Origin: Xiphydria camelus | Lineage: Eukaryota; Arthropoda; Insecta; Hymenoptera; Xiphydriidae | NCBI GenBank assembly: GCA_963678675.1 | Contig: OY783191.1 | Location: forward strand, 23,807,368-23,871,367 | DNA length: 64,000 nt | Direction of reading: 5' to 3' | Shown here: positions 12,489 to 23,399 of the stretch, piece by piece | How the letters are laid out: the number at the start of each line of letters is the position of its first letter | Position numbering within the stretch: the first letter of the stretch is position 1 | Translations under genes and position numbers: made by a program | Notes under the pieces: model-generated | Database searches by the model: none | What the model saw: the letters and a program-made list of their open reading frames with translations, nothing else | Told to the model about the DNA's origin: nothing

Positions 12489-13359
12489 CTAAAATCTACC
12501 CCGCCCGGCTAACTCCCTCTCCCTTTCAGCTACCTCCTTCTGCGTTAAGACCGTAGTTGCAAAAACAACTACGGCTTTCCAAATCATCGGGTTGGAGATC
12601 ATGAGTGGAAGAAACGTCTCCCACTCAAGATCGGGTCCAGCCTCGGAGACGAGGGCCTCCCTTTCACGTATCCACGAGACACACTCCATCAGAGTATGGT
12701 GGGCGTCGTCAAAATCCGCCGGGCAGTAGTGGCATCTCGGCGAACGTTCCTTACCGATACGGTAGAGGAAGTCGCCAAAACAGCCATGTCTGCTTATCAA
12801 TTGGGTAAGATAACCCAAGGCCACCTCGTTTGCGGTCCAACCCAGCATCAAACACAGGGACAATAATGTCCCTGACTTAACGGCCAGGGAGGGTGTCATT
12901 CTGCGCAGCCGTTTTCCACTGTTCGCGGGCGACCCGGTTGGAGGCCCGTTTGACTTCCTTGATGGCCTCAGGCGAGTCCTCACCTCGTCCTCTCAGGAAT
13001 AGGATCCTTTCGTGTGTTCTCCTAAGTTTCTCAGCCCATATATGGATGGGGAGTGTTCTGGCAAGGAGAAGGGCAGCCTCGAACGATACCGATCGATAGG
13101 CCGAGATCACCCGAAGCGCCATTCTACGCTGAATGACCAGCAAAGGGGCACGGTAGGTCACCAGGGCAAGTCTATGGCTCCAAATCGGGGCGCCGTATAA
13201 CATCACGGAGCCAACCACCAACGCGTACAGGCGCCGCTTGGTCTCGCCGGGTCCTTTTAGGTTGGGCATGAGGCTCAATAGAGCCCTCACCACAGCCGAG
13301 GCTTTTTTGGCAATCATCGTGAAATGATGCCGGAAGGAGAGTGAGCTATCGAACACCAC
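12489..13359 (-). pseudogene. R1-type ORF2, thumb and C-terminal zinc motif
   Basis: Two overlapping frames (13359-12877 and 12983-12489) give the RT thumb (YGAPIWSHRL, IQRRMALRVISAYRSVS) and then the terminal motif CHYCPADFDDAHHTLMEC, a CX2C...HX4C-type finger conserved at the end of R1-clade ORF2. The frameshift between them lies near 12,890. Downstream to 12,000 is the 3' UTR. Confidence 0.85.
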
Positions 13360-13387
13360 ACCAAGGTACTTGGTGGTTCGACGAACT

Positions 13388-14220
13388 TCAATAGCCTTCC
13401 CCCCCGACCATCACAACTCCGCCGAGGATGTGAGCAGGTCTTCCAAAGGCCATGGCCTCAGTCTTGCTAGGGGCAATTCTGAGACCAAGCTCCCGAATCC
13501 TAAAAACCACGGCCCCAACTTGCTCCGTGGCAAGAGCCGCAGCCTTCCTGATGCTGTCACCAGTGGCGAGAATCATGGTGTCGTCCGCATATGCGATTAT
13601 GTCGCAGCCACGTCTGAGGTTCACATCTAACACATAATCGAAGGCTATGTTCCAGAGAAGGGGGCCCAGGACAGAGCCCTGGGGCACCCCTGCCCTGACC
13701 TTCTTGGAATGTATTAGGTTGTCCGCTCCTCTGAAGCGCACGTTCCGATCCATGAGGTAGTTCTCGACAATATCGACCAAATATTGGAGCAGTCCTTTCC
13801 GGCGCATTTGGGAGGTGATGGCCTCCCAAGGAACAGAATTGAAAGCATTGGTGATGTCGATACTAGTGGCAACGACAATTCGCCCCACAGAGGTAGCGGC
13901 ATCCACAAACTCCATCATACGAGTCATAGCGTCAATAGTAGACCGTTTCGCACGGAAACCATACTGAGACCCTGAGAGACCATTATCAGGTTGCTCCGAG
14001 AAGGCCGCCAAGATCCTTGAGGCTATTACGCGCTCAAGGCCCTTTCCCACATCGTCAATGAGACAAATGGGTCGGAACTTGCGCTCCTCCCCTTCCTCAT
14101 AGTGGGCTTTCTTCGGGATCAGGACCAGGTTAGATTGTTTCCACCTAAAGGGGAACTGGCCAGTTCTAAGGCATTTGCCAAATAGCCGAGCTAAAGCCCG
14201 GTGAAGGTCAGGAGTAGCCC
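13388..14220 (-). pseudogene. R1-type ORF2, reverse transcriptase core
   Basis: The frame reads from FRWKQSNLVLIPKK through FRPICLIDDVGKGLERV, YGFRAKRSTIDAM, TSIDITNAFNSVPW, AGVPQGSVLGPLLW and the catalytic IIAYADDTMI. These are RT blocks 0-6 of the R1/I group. The frame breaks at about 13,400 in a C/G run and resumes as FDSSLSFRHHF. All catalytic aspartates are present, so the loss is by frameshift rather than by motif loss. Confidence 0.9.
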
Positions 14221-14956
14221 TGTGCCACTAAGAAGCCCTGATGCCGTCGGGGCCCGGGGTAGACGCTCCTTTTTTCTTAACCAGGAAGTGTTTCAGCTCC
14301 GCAGTGGTGACACGGACGTCGTCATCAGCAGGGTCAGGGTTCTCAGCCTGGAGAAGGAGAGCGTCCCCGACACGCCGCGAAACCAGCGCACCAGCCGGGA
14401 ACAGGGTGTCGAGGGCTTCCTCAATTTCCTCCAAGGGAGTGGTCTCAGAAGCCGAGGGGACAGCGCCCCGAAGCCGCTTAAGGGCCACTCGGTAGGCACG
14501 GCCCAAGGGGTCACGCTCAAGGTCACTGATGATCTCCTCTCAGGCCTGGGTCCGAGCTCGGCGGATACCCGCTCGTAGCTGGCGGCGAAGGTCATTCAGG
14601 TCTCGGATGAACGTGACCAAGGGCTCCACACTGTCATCACGAAGGCGTCTCCTGCCACGGGTAACCCGGCGACGAGCCGCAGTACAGGATCTTCTGAGGT
14701 TGGCCAGGTCCTGGTTCCACCAATAGACCGAGCGGTCGTTCCTGCGCTCCTTCACACGACGAGCAGCAAAATCACAGGCCGTCAAGGTTATTTCAACCAA
14801 CCGATCGGCAGCAGAGTTCACTGCTTCCTCAGGATGATCCCGAAGAAAGGGAGAACACCACGACGCAGCGATCAGGGCCGCTTCAAATTTGTCAGCATCA
14901 AAGGAGGCCTTGGACCAACAAGGGCCAAGGTCACCTCTGAGGTTCTCAGCCGGGGA

Positions 14957-15598
14957 TCACTCCCGAGCCGTGGAGACTCGGAAGGTGATATAATTATGGT
15001 CCGACAGGGACTCATGAGCATTACCCGTGAGAACTCTCCATTCCTTAATCGCTCTGACTAGTATTGGGGAGACCCAGGTCAGATCAATGACAGATGTTCC
15101 CATCGGTCTGACACAGGTAGGGGTAGACCCCACATTAGCCAGCCTGAAATCAAACTCGACCATGAAATCTGCGAGTCTGTCTCCTCTGATATTGATGTCG
15201 GAACAACCCCATATTTGGGAGCGACAGTTGAAGTCACCAGCTACAATAAGTGGGAGGCCTCTGAGGCGTCTAATAAGCGCGCGAAGTTCATCGAGCGCAA
15301 TCTCAAAATCTCCAATACAGATGTTTGGGGAAAAGTAGCATGCAATGATGCCCAGGTTGCCCCTGGTCACAGCGACAAAACCCCTGCCGCGGTGCCTAAG
15401 AACAACCGGGACGTCGGGAGTGCCCCTCCACACGATAGCGGCAAGGCCAGTGCGATCTCCGAGCCACAGGGGGGAAGGAGGGATCCCATGTGGCTCGGAG
15501 ACAATTGCAACATCGGTCCTCCACTCTATCATATATTGGGCGCACAGGTCCTGCGTGCCCGAGCTCCGGTTCAAGTTAACTTGAAGGAACCTGGCCAT
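14957..15598 (-). pseudogene. R1-type ORF2, endonuclease domain
   Basis: The start at 15598 (MARFLQVNLNRSSGTQDL) is typical of R1-clade ORF2. APE endonuclease motifs follow in order: QVNLNR, VSEPHGIP, AGDFNCRSQIWG, TSVIDLTWVS and a final SDHNYITF. The enzyme nicks target DNA to prime reverse transcription. A stop at 14957 ends the frame before the linker and RT, so the protein cannot be made whole. The linker continues in other frames at 14821-14540 and 14506-14228. Confidence 0.85.
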
Positions 15599-15858
15599 TA
15601 TCAGACTGACCTGCTGCAGGCCTCCGTACCTGCTTCTCCTTTGGCTTGGGGACCGCAGGGCACCGCGAACCGCCATAGTAATGCTTACAGTCAACACCCG
15701 CAGCCTGGCATATAACACAACAGGGTTCAACACTGCAGACAGAGGAGTGCTCAGCAGCGCCATACCTGTAGCATGAGCCAGTCCTGTCCACGCCGCTGGT
15801 ACATTTCGCCTGTACATGTTCGAACTCCCAACACTTGAAGCAGTGAAGGGGACGATCC
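15599..15858 (-). pseudogene. R1-type ORF1 C-terminus with zinc knuckles
   Basis: In the frame read from 15858 the sequence shows CFKCWEFEHVQAKC, an exact CX2CX4HX4C knuckle. A second, CYRYGAAEHSSVC, has lost one Cys, and a third is CVICQAAGVDCKH. Such tandem knuckles end the Gag-like ORF1 of R1 and jockey elements and bind RNA in the ribonucleoprotein. The upstream part of ORF1 is missing because the element is truncated at the microsatellite. It overlaps or closely abuts the ORF2 start at 15598. Confidence 0.8.
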
Positions 15859-16060
15859 ATAACCACAACCACAACCACAACTACAACTACAACTACAACT
15901 ACAACTACAACTACAACTACAACTACAACTACAACTACAACCACAACTACGACTACGACTACGACTACGACTACGACTACAACTACAACTACAACTACAA
16001 CTACAACTACAACTACAACTATGACTATGACTATGACTATAACTATGTCTACAAATTTGG
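15859..16060. repeat. Hexanucleotide microsatellite, second half
   Basis: Repeats of ACAACT / ACTACA with stretches of CTACGA and ATGACT form the array beyond the 5' end of the R1 element. Together with 11,815-11,985 this would form one array without the insertion. It lies in the intron of the RPA-like gene. Confidence 0.9.
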
Positions 16061-16149
16061 TGATTTTACTTTTTTTATTTATTGATTCTAAATTATTTTA
16101 CAGCCCCCTGTAGATTCAATCGCTTATGAGTAGTTGGCACTCATTTATG

Positions 16150-17390
16150 ATGGTTCAACTCATCGAATCTACTAATCTACATAATATCCTTGATATGGCC
16201 AAAAAACTGTTGGTTGCTATTCCGATTTCGCGTTAAAAGAATCTCTGATTTTTAATTAATTAATGTAAAGACGTTACGTCAAGTAATCTCGCTTTTCTGG
16301 CGGGCTACTTGCTAGGGGTGGATTGAATGTCAGAGTCTATAGTCATAATATGTTTAACATTATACCAATTTAATTTCAGAGACTGATTGATTTATTTATA
16401 ATTATATGAGGTTAATTATAATAATAATAATTTAATATGTTGTACCACAGTGATAGAGTATTCTATAATTTTACTTTTAAATATTTAACGATATATTATT
16501 ATGATTTCAGAGTCTGATTAATAAAATAATATATTACGTTAGAAATTTAACAACAATAATGTAAAATGTATCTAATATTCTCAGAAATACATCTATATTT
16601 GTAGTAGAGTATCAATTATTGAATGATGAAAATGTTTTAGACAATTTAACCCCTTCCTGCATCTTGTACCATATATGGCACCTACCTGATGTGTGCTACC
16701 ATCTGTTATAAATCGTTGTAAATCTTCTCGACTGCAATATATATAAAAAAGTTATATGTATTAGTAGTCAATTGTACGTACGTTATTGTTTCTGTATATG
16801 GTGTACCATATAGGTATAGTATAAATAATTTTTTTTAAATAAATGTTTATTTTTTCATAAATATATTTTTTAAATTATTTTGTTGATGAATAATAAGGGC
16901 AAAGCTGTTATGTATATTTTTTTCATGGAATGTACAAAAATCACGCAGAAATGGGTTAAGTGGAAACAATTTTATTTCACTGCTTCATCACATATTTATT
17001 TTCGATGAAATAAGTGATGAATCAGTAATTAAATCAATAACGCATGATCGAAACAATTAAATAATGGATTGAAACAATGAAATAAATTTAAAAATTATTA
17101 AATGTTTAGTTGATATAATCAAGTTTTTCTCTCACTGTACGTATACATATAGCTGAAAATAAATATGCGATATGTGATTAAAGCAGTGAAATAAAATTAT
17201 TGTCACTTTAAGAAAAAATAATTAATTGATATAATTAATATTTTCTCTCAATGTTCGATAGTATGATGGAGACATCTTCAATTACGTTGTACTGCGTGGT
17301 ACATCCGGTTAAGACCGCCATTTTCTCGACAGTTTGATACGACCATTTCATGTGAATAGATATACGTGTGTCTAGATAACAATGTCAATT
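16150..17390. repeat. Inverted, partial copy of the 3.1-5.1 kb repeat cluster
   Basis: Segments at 16,160-16,400, 16,540-16,645 and 16,960-17,385 match parts of 3,157-4,800, mostly in reverse complement. Markers are CAACAGTTTTTTGGCC-type sequence, CATCTATATTTGTAGTAGAG and ACATCCGGTTAAGACCGCC. A TTAA-flanked MITE interrupts it at 16,650-16,955. Confidence 0.6.
16650..16955. mobile_element. 306-bp piggyBac-type MITE
   Basis: TTAA lies at 16646-16649 and 16956-16959. The ends CCCCTTCCTGCATC and GCAGAAATGGG are imperfect inverted repeats. Flanking sequence matches the continuous repeat elsewhere (around 3,300 and 3,900). No transposase sequence remains. Confidence 0.7.
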
Positions 17391-17461
17391 ATTATATTTT
17401 TACTTCAACGCTAATTTAATCAAATTGAATTTCCCCGCTTTAACTATCGAATACTATATCG

Positions 17462-17569
17462 ATATCGATTATCAACCAACCAATGGCGGTAGGTGACTAC
17501 GACTTTCGATTATCGATATCGATTGTCAACCAACCAATGGGGATAGGTGACCACGACTTTCGATTATAT
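17462..17569. repeat. Two-copy 54-bp tandem repeat
   Basis: Two adjacent 54-bp units share ATCGATATCGATT, CAACCAACCAATGG and ACGACTTTCGATTAT, with a few substitutions. Confidence 0.85.
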
Positions 17570-17698
17570 CGCGTTGGATTTTATTAGATAGGACTACTTT
17601 TATGTAAACGTTACTCATTTGCTTATAAGACTGGGTACGTGCAGAATGTCTGTTATATTCAAAGTTGCGGTTAGTAATTGAGCCGGCAGTTGGACTAA

Positions 17699-18402
17699 CG
17701 ACTTAAGATGACCAAGAAACGTCATTTTTTAATTTTCTGAAAAGCTCTCAAAAATGTTCTAAGGAGTTACAACCAGTTTAAGACTCGCCCGAAAATGGTA
17801 TAATATTTAATTGGCTATTTTTTACGCATTTTAAACATATTTTTTTACAGAAATCATTTCTGAACTTGGTTCTAATTCTACAGGAAATATTAGATTATTC
17901 CCTACTGAACAAAAATCACTTCAAAAGTGAAACTAATTTTTTCCAAAATTTTGAAAATAATTGCAGAAATAATTAATTGTAGGTACTTTTGAAGTGATTT
18001 TTATTCATCCAAAAATATTCTATTATTTCCTGCAGAATTTGAATCAGATTTAAAAAATGATTTTTTTTTCAAAAAAATATGTTTGAAGTGCGTAAAAAAT
18101 AGTCAAATAATGTTAGGGGCCATCCATATATTACGTAAGAAGTTTTTGGCCTCTTTTTCACCCCCCCCCCCCCCCCCCCTCCTCCCCCCAGTGTAAGATA
18201 CTTGTACATACAGTGTAAATGCATTTACACTTTAGTGTAAGAAATATTCACACCCCCCCCCCCTTCCCCTCAAACGTCTTACATAATATATGGATGGCCC
18301 CTTATTACTTCTAGACGAGACTTAAATTAGTTGTAACTTCTCAGAAGATTTATAAGAACTTTTTCAGATTTTAAGAAAATGGCGTTCCTTGATTATCTCA
18401 AG
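17699..18402. mobile_element. Foldback element interrupted by a second MITE
   Basis: The left arm (CTTAAGATGACCAAGAAACG ... TTAATTTTCTGAAAAG ... GAGTTACAACCAGTTTAAG) is mirrored on the right (CTTAAATTAGTTGTAACTTC ... AAGAAAATGGCGTTCCTTG). The inner arms share TATTTTTTACGCA and TGCGTAAAAAATA. The right arm is split by the MITE at 18,116-18,301. No coding sequence. Confidence 0.75.
18116..18301. mobile_element. 186-bp MITE, GGGGCCATCC ends, TTA duplication
   Basis: The ends are GGGGCCATCCATATATTACG and its near-perfect complement, flanked by TTA on both sides (18113-18115 and 18302-18304). Long C runs lie inside. A 3-bp TTA duplication suggests the PIF/Harbinger group. It is nested in the foldback at 17,699-18,402. 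Confidence 0.8.
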
Positions 18403-21230
18403 TTCATAGTTCATGAACGCCATGATGTAAAAATCTGTTTAAAAAACTGGAGGCTTTTTAGAGTGAGCACAACACGAGAGAAAATCGCGAAGTAAATCCG
18501 CGATGGTGAGGGTCAGAGGCTTGTCAATCTGCCGTGGAACGCCCCATATATACGGTAACGATAACGATCCCTTATCACGAGCTACCCTGTATACTCGCGA
18601 TAGCCGTTTCGGAAAATAAATCCACCTCGATAAAAAGTCCGTGACATTTTTAAGGGCCTGCGAAAGACCGACCTCCGATAATGGCGAGTCGAGAATAAAA
18701 GAGGAGGGATCAGGTAATTTACTTTCGAATTAATGTATTCCGCTTTGCTAAATCCGGCCATTGCTTTTGTTGGCGCGGAATAACGTGGGGAAACGTTTGG
18801 AAATTGCAAGGAGGAGCCCCAGCCGACCGGCTGCGGCTGGTGGAACGAGTCACTACGGAGCTATCCGAACGGCTCGCCTCCTCTCTCTCCCCGGCTACAA
18901 TTGGAAAAATGCCTCCGTGGGAAACGGGAAAATTAAATTGTTTACCGAACTTTGACCTCGGGGGTCGAGAAACGAGCCAACGTACACACGCGGCAACGCA
19001 TGTCCGGGACCGTCACACAGTCACGCGTTCGTTTAGTTGGCGGGTCTATTTGTAAATTCGATTACCTTCCGATGAAATTTGCGGAAAGTATCGCGCGCTC
19101 TTCCCCTCGTTAAAGAAAGCCTCGCCATTCGATTTCTCGTAAATACGTTAAAAGTAAAAAGTAAAAAAAAATAATAAATTAATCTATGTCAATATTGAGA
19201 ATAATATAAGTACATTTTTAGTATTCAATTGTTCATTAATTCATCTGTTTATAATCATTACGAAACCTCATTCACGGTCCCAAGATTTCTTCTCGAACTT
19301 GAGAAGATAGATACCATTACAAATAAAAGCCATAGGATTCAAGGAGTGTAAGAATTTGACGTCGAACCGCGTCGGAAGACTGTAGCAGAAATCCCCTAGA
19401 GATGATTAATTACTCGCGGCCCAGTCATTTCGTGGGAACACCGAGAAGTACGATACCGATGTTCTAAACTGGTTTGCCAGGATGAGGAAAAGGAGGTGGA
19501 AAACTTGAAATGAAGCGTCATTCAGACAGCTTTAACAGAGGAATGTAATTTGAATGTACAATATAAGGGGTCGCGCGGCTTCAATGGGTCAAGAAACCTT
19601 TACAAAGGAGTTAAAAACTAAGCTTGGAACTATACACTTTATCCTACCAATACAAAATTTCTAATAAACTTTTACGGATAGGGAACATTTTGAAAGCGCT
19701 TTTGTATACCATTATACGCACCCATATGAAATATTTATTGAAATATTTATTTCTTTAAAAAAAAGTATGAATTATTAATTTCTTTCACGTTTCTTATTTT
19801 TCACGTTAATATGCCACATTTCATTAAGCTGCAATTTTTACTTTCAGTGATATGATTTTAAAAAATAAATCGCTCCTAAAAGAGTTCTAAGTATTATAAC
19901 TTTTACATTTTTCAAAATTTTCAAAAACCGTTAGGCATACGTATTTGCAATACAATTGAAAACAACATATACAAATTTGAAGGAAATTGAAATTTTACTC
20001 CAGAAAGTGATAGATTTGGCATGAAATGACCCTATACAGAATTGTGTCGTACTGTAAAACTCTATATAACACTAAGATAATCGGTTTGAGGTGTACCTAG
20101 AGTGAAATAATATTTCACTCTATAATATATTACGTGAATGAAATTGGGTACCTACACAACAAGATATTAGAAAATTAGAAAAAAAATATTTTGTATACAT
20201 GATAACTTCTTTATTTGCACGGCAACTCGTACTTTCACCTGTGTTTTTTATTCAATTTGATTTTTTTAGCAAAATTTGAGACATCATTTTCGCGATCAGA
20301 TGTATAAAGAAAATAATATTCAGCCTATGTAAATGAGACTAATATTTTACTCTCTGTTGGAGTTTAGTTAAAATCGATAACAGAAAATCCCTGTCATAAA
20401 ATTTTGGATTCAAAGCTTGATTAAAATGTTACAGGGGGATCGCCACCCAATTTCGATAACACAAAAAATTATAGTCGATTTAATTTACTTGACAGTTATC
20501 ATGTTCCTCTATATTATATAAATATTTCATCATTTCAATCAATAATTTAGTTGAAATGATTAATTAGACGAAGCTGTAAACCGTTTCAGCGAATAATTAT
20601 TGGCTAACTAAATTAGCAGTTTCCGGGTAAGGGAATAAATGCTTAGTGAAATCAATCATACTTTTTTCTTCATGCATGCACTAAAGGTTTTGTTTATTTC
20701 GCAGAAAATATCGTTAAATTTTTCTCAAAACAAATCTGACTCTCTCTCCCCGAAAACTCACTCGATTTCTGGACAAGAAAAAAGAATTAGAAACGAGAAT
20801 TTTCACTCGAATGTCTATTCCCGGAGGAATTATATCTACTGAAACATTGGACTTTGATAAGTCGCTGGGAATCAAATATTCGTCTTTATATTGTATATAC
20901 GATATGGTAATTGAGTTCGTCGCTCCCTGTAGGATGCCTTGTAAATATCCGTTATGAAGACATTTAAATGAAAGTGTAAATTCGTGTACGATGTAATTCA
21001 GAGTGATATTTTGAGGGACAGCTGTTTACTTATTTGGAATGGTAATTAGGCGTCACGTCGGTTATTCGCCAACTTTTGGGAATAAAAACGTCTAATAAAA
21101 AACTTAATTCATTTTAAGATTAGAGACTCAGTAGCAATATATGACGAAAGATTTGTACTTGTTTAATTTACAATAAATAGCTCTATCTGTTCTAAGGCAA
21201 AGATATAAAGTTACATCGGAGCAGTATTCT
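18403..21230. other. No gene recognised
   Basis: The stretch 18,480-19,150 is more GC-rich than its surroundings but has no ORF with a recognisable domain. From 19,150 to 21,230 the sequence is AT-rich, with short ORFs only. It could be intronic or intergenic host DNA. Confidence 0.5.
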
Positions 21231-21470
21231 GCCCAACTATAGAGAAAGGCAGTAACTGTTAACTGACAAACTTGTGGAAAATCAACTGTAACTTTGATGC
21301 CTTTAGCCGAAGGGTTTCCAAGACAGATTACTAATGAAACCTAGCTTTAACATTAAAAAAGGGTACAAAATTTGGGTACAAAATGATTCAAGATATTCAA
21401 TGGTACCAATAAACGCATCTCGGTTTGTTTTGCTAGTTACTGCTTTTCTCCATAGTTAGGCAGTATTGCT
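21231..21470. mobile_element. 240-bp MITE with 38-40-bp inverted ends
   Basis: The left end GCAGTATTCTGCCCAACTAT, continuing through GAGAAAGGCAGTAACT, pairs with the right end AGTTACTGCTTTTCTCC ... GGCAGTATTGCT. No clear target duplication and no ORF. Confidence 0.7.
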
Positions 21471-22398
21471 GTGCACACACACAATACTCGTATATCTAGG
21501 TACATATGTATGGCAAATGGACTACTTCTCCTTGTAACATTTGCCACATTACTGCCCAAATGTAATAAACGAATTGCTGCTTTTATAACAAGGCAATTAG
21601 TTTAAATTTTACCATTTCATGTCCTTATAATTGAGCCGGCAACTGGACTAATGATTTAAAGTTTTCGTACATAAACTTTAATTCAAAGTATTAAACACTT
21701 ATTGTTAGTATTTAAAACTTTGTCTATATAAAAACATGTCAAAATAAATCCTATATACCTATGTATGTCTGTGTTTTTATGCGTCCCTACGTCAAAAAAA
21801 AGGAAGTAGAGGAGAAAAAGAAATTTGTTAAGAAAATAAAGTAATATTGATGAATAATTAAAGTAGTACTTAAGGGCGGGGGGGGGGGGGGTCTAACGCG
21901 TGGAAAATAACTCTATTTTCACGAATTTTTTTTAGAGCTATTGTTGAAGTAGATATATTCTAATGTTTCGCATGTTACAAAGCATCATTCGAACAACATT
22001 TAGTTATTTTTTTGTAGAAAAATATTGAGAAATAAGCCGATGACGAAGCATTTTCGAGGACGCCTTTTAGAAAAGATGATTTGCGGTGGACACTATATTT
22101 CAGCGCAGAATTATCTCACATAAAAAAATCAAAGCAATTTAGTTAAAACAGATGTTTTTCTAGACCCCTACGTTTTTTTTTATTTTTTTTTCATTTTTAA
22201 TATTTTGTTGGTTGAAGTAAAAATTGCGACTTCTCACGAAAAAATCCGTCATTTTGTTGCTGTAAAACTCCTTTAATGTAACAAAAAAAGAAAAAGAAAA
22301 ACGTAGGGGTCTGGTATTTTATATGTAGAAAGTGTGTACAAAATTTGAAAAGAAACGGTGCAGTTGTTTTTAAATGACGATGTCCACGGACTTTCAAG
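21471..22398. other. No gene recognised; poly-G run
   Basis: The region is AT-rich with a G run at about 21,878-21,891 and several A/T homopolymers. The sequence AATTGAGCCGGCAACTGGAC at 21,632 nearly repeats one at 17,675. Nothing else could be assigned. Confidence 0.5.
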
Positions 22399-22817
22399 GC
22401 GCAATTCACATAGAAGTGGCGCGTGGAGGTGGCGTGGATCTGGCGTGGAGCGGGCATTTGCCACCTCCATGTTAGGCGCAATTCATACAGAAGTGGCGCG
22501 TGGAGGTGGCGTGGATCTGGCGCGGAGCGGGCATTGCCACTTGCATTTAAGCCTATGAAGGACCACGCCAGTCCACGCCAGTGCCACGCCACTTCTGTGT
22601 GAATTGCGCCATAGGCTAACATGGAGGTGGCAAATGCCCGCTCCACGCCAGATCTACGCCACCTCCACGCGCCACGTCTGTGTGAATTGCGCCTTAGCCT
22701 ATGAGGCAATACAGACAGAAGTGGCATGGCACTGGCGTGGACTGGCGTGGTCCTTCATAGGCTAGCTAACATGGAGGTGGCTAATACCCGCTCCACGCCA
22801 GATCCACGCCACCTCCA
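22399..22817. repeat. GC-rich inverted repeat array (GTGGCG / CGCCAC)
   Basis: Units of the form GCGCAATTCACACAGAAG, then GTGGAGGTGGCGTGGATC, then GCGGGCATTTGCCACC occur in forward orientation near 22,399 and 22,470, and in reverse near 22,560-22,690 and 22,760-22,817. Each is related to its neighbours by inversion, giving nested hairpins. A trace adjoins the inverted CCCAATTGGG copy at 52,975-53,008. Apparent ORFs here are shadows. Confidence 0.75.
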
Positions 22818-23345
22818 CCCGTGTGGAAACGTTCATTGGGCCCCAATTGGGGCCCAATTGGGCTGCCCAATTACTAGTTGGGCGCCAATTTGGCAGCCCA
22901 ATCAGTGCCCAATTGGGCTTTCGTTGGGCTTGTAACGCTCCGCCCAATCTATACCCAATTTGGGCCGCCCAATTGGGCCCCAATTGGGCAACCCTATTAA
23001 TGCCCAATTTACCTGAAATGTTACTTTTAATGAATAATAAGATTAATAATGAATAATAAGATTAATAATAATTAATAAGATTTTATATTTTCTCATAAAA
23101 TGTACACGAGTAAAATATAAACGTATTCAAGCGGAACAATGATTGACACAAATCATACGCACGGGTTTCCTTAGTTTTTCATAAGTACAATTTAAGAATT
23201 TTCTATTTTCATATTTTATAGATTTATATGCAAGGGGGATTAGGGTGCGATTAATAATGTAAAAGGCCAAGGCCATACAGTAAGAAATAATAATAATATA
23301 AACGTATTCTTCAGTTTTTAGGGATCTATCATACACTATATACAC
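22818..23345. repeat. Dispersed repeat, copy 1, with CCCAATTGGG block
   Basis: The repeat begins CCCGTGTGGAAACGTTCATT and continues with many GCCCAATTGGGC-type palindromes to about 23,010. An AT-rich part follows with ATTCAAGCGGAACAATGATTG and AAGGGGGATTAGGGTGCG. Copies lie at 39,426-39,955 (nearly full), 48,862-49,111 (the AT-rich half only, as a target-site duplication) and 52,895-52,978 (inverted, partial). Confidence 0.85.
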
Positions 23346-23399
23346 TACACTACATATACTATATTTATATATATACGTACAAGGGTTACTTCGGGGACA

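Larger units (their letters stand above)
11987..15858 (-). mobile_element. R1-clade non-LTR retrotransposon, 5'-truncated and dead
   Basis: Reading the minus strand gives ORF1 zinc knuckles, an APE-type endonuclease, reverse transcriptase with YADD, a C-terminal HxC zinc motif, a 3' UTR and a short A tail. It is GC-rich against an AT-rich surround. Both ends abut the same microsatellite, so it probably entered the array, as Waldo-type R1 elements do with ACAY repeats. Frameshifts and stops break ORF2 several times (near 14957, 14540, 14228, 13388 and 12890). Confidence 0.88.
10236..16133 (+). pseudogene. OB-fold / RPA-like gene, copy B (broken, six exons)
   Basis: Exons inferred from phase and splice sites are 10236-10303, 10401-10590, 10670-10883, 10952-11606, 11695-11810 and 16104-16133. 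The first joins by a split codon to VFLKGYIESVDYRPYI, and the third carries YRVRCSGYVRRTIMNRSS and a strand-rich stretch. The last exon reads PPVDSIAYE then stop. Block order matches copy A, and the resemblance is to RPA70-type OB folds. Exon 4 has a nonsense codon after VQGYI and contains a 468-bp MITE (11071-11538); downstream similarity (LIEGAHVEVKGRMEV) resumes in a different frame. Intron 5 (11811-16103) holds a microsatellite and an R1-type retrotransposon. A role in Helitron replication is only inferred. Confidence 0.6.

Noticed and set aside
22197..22727. Long ORFs through the GTGGCG inverted repeats
   Set aside because: They are palindrome shadows; the same residues recur on both strands.
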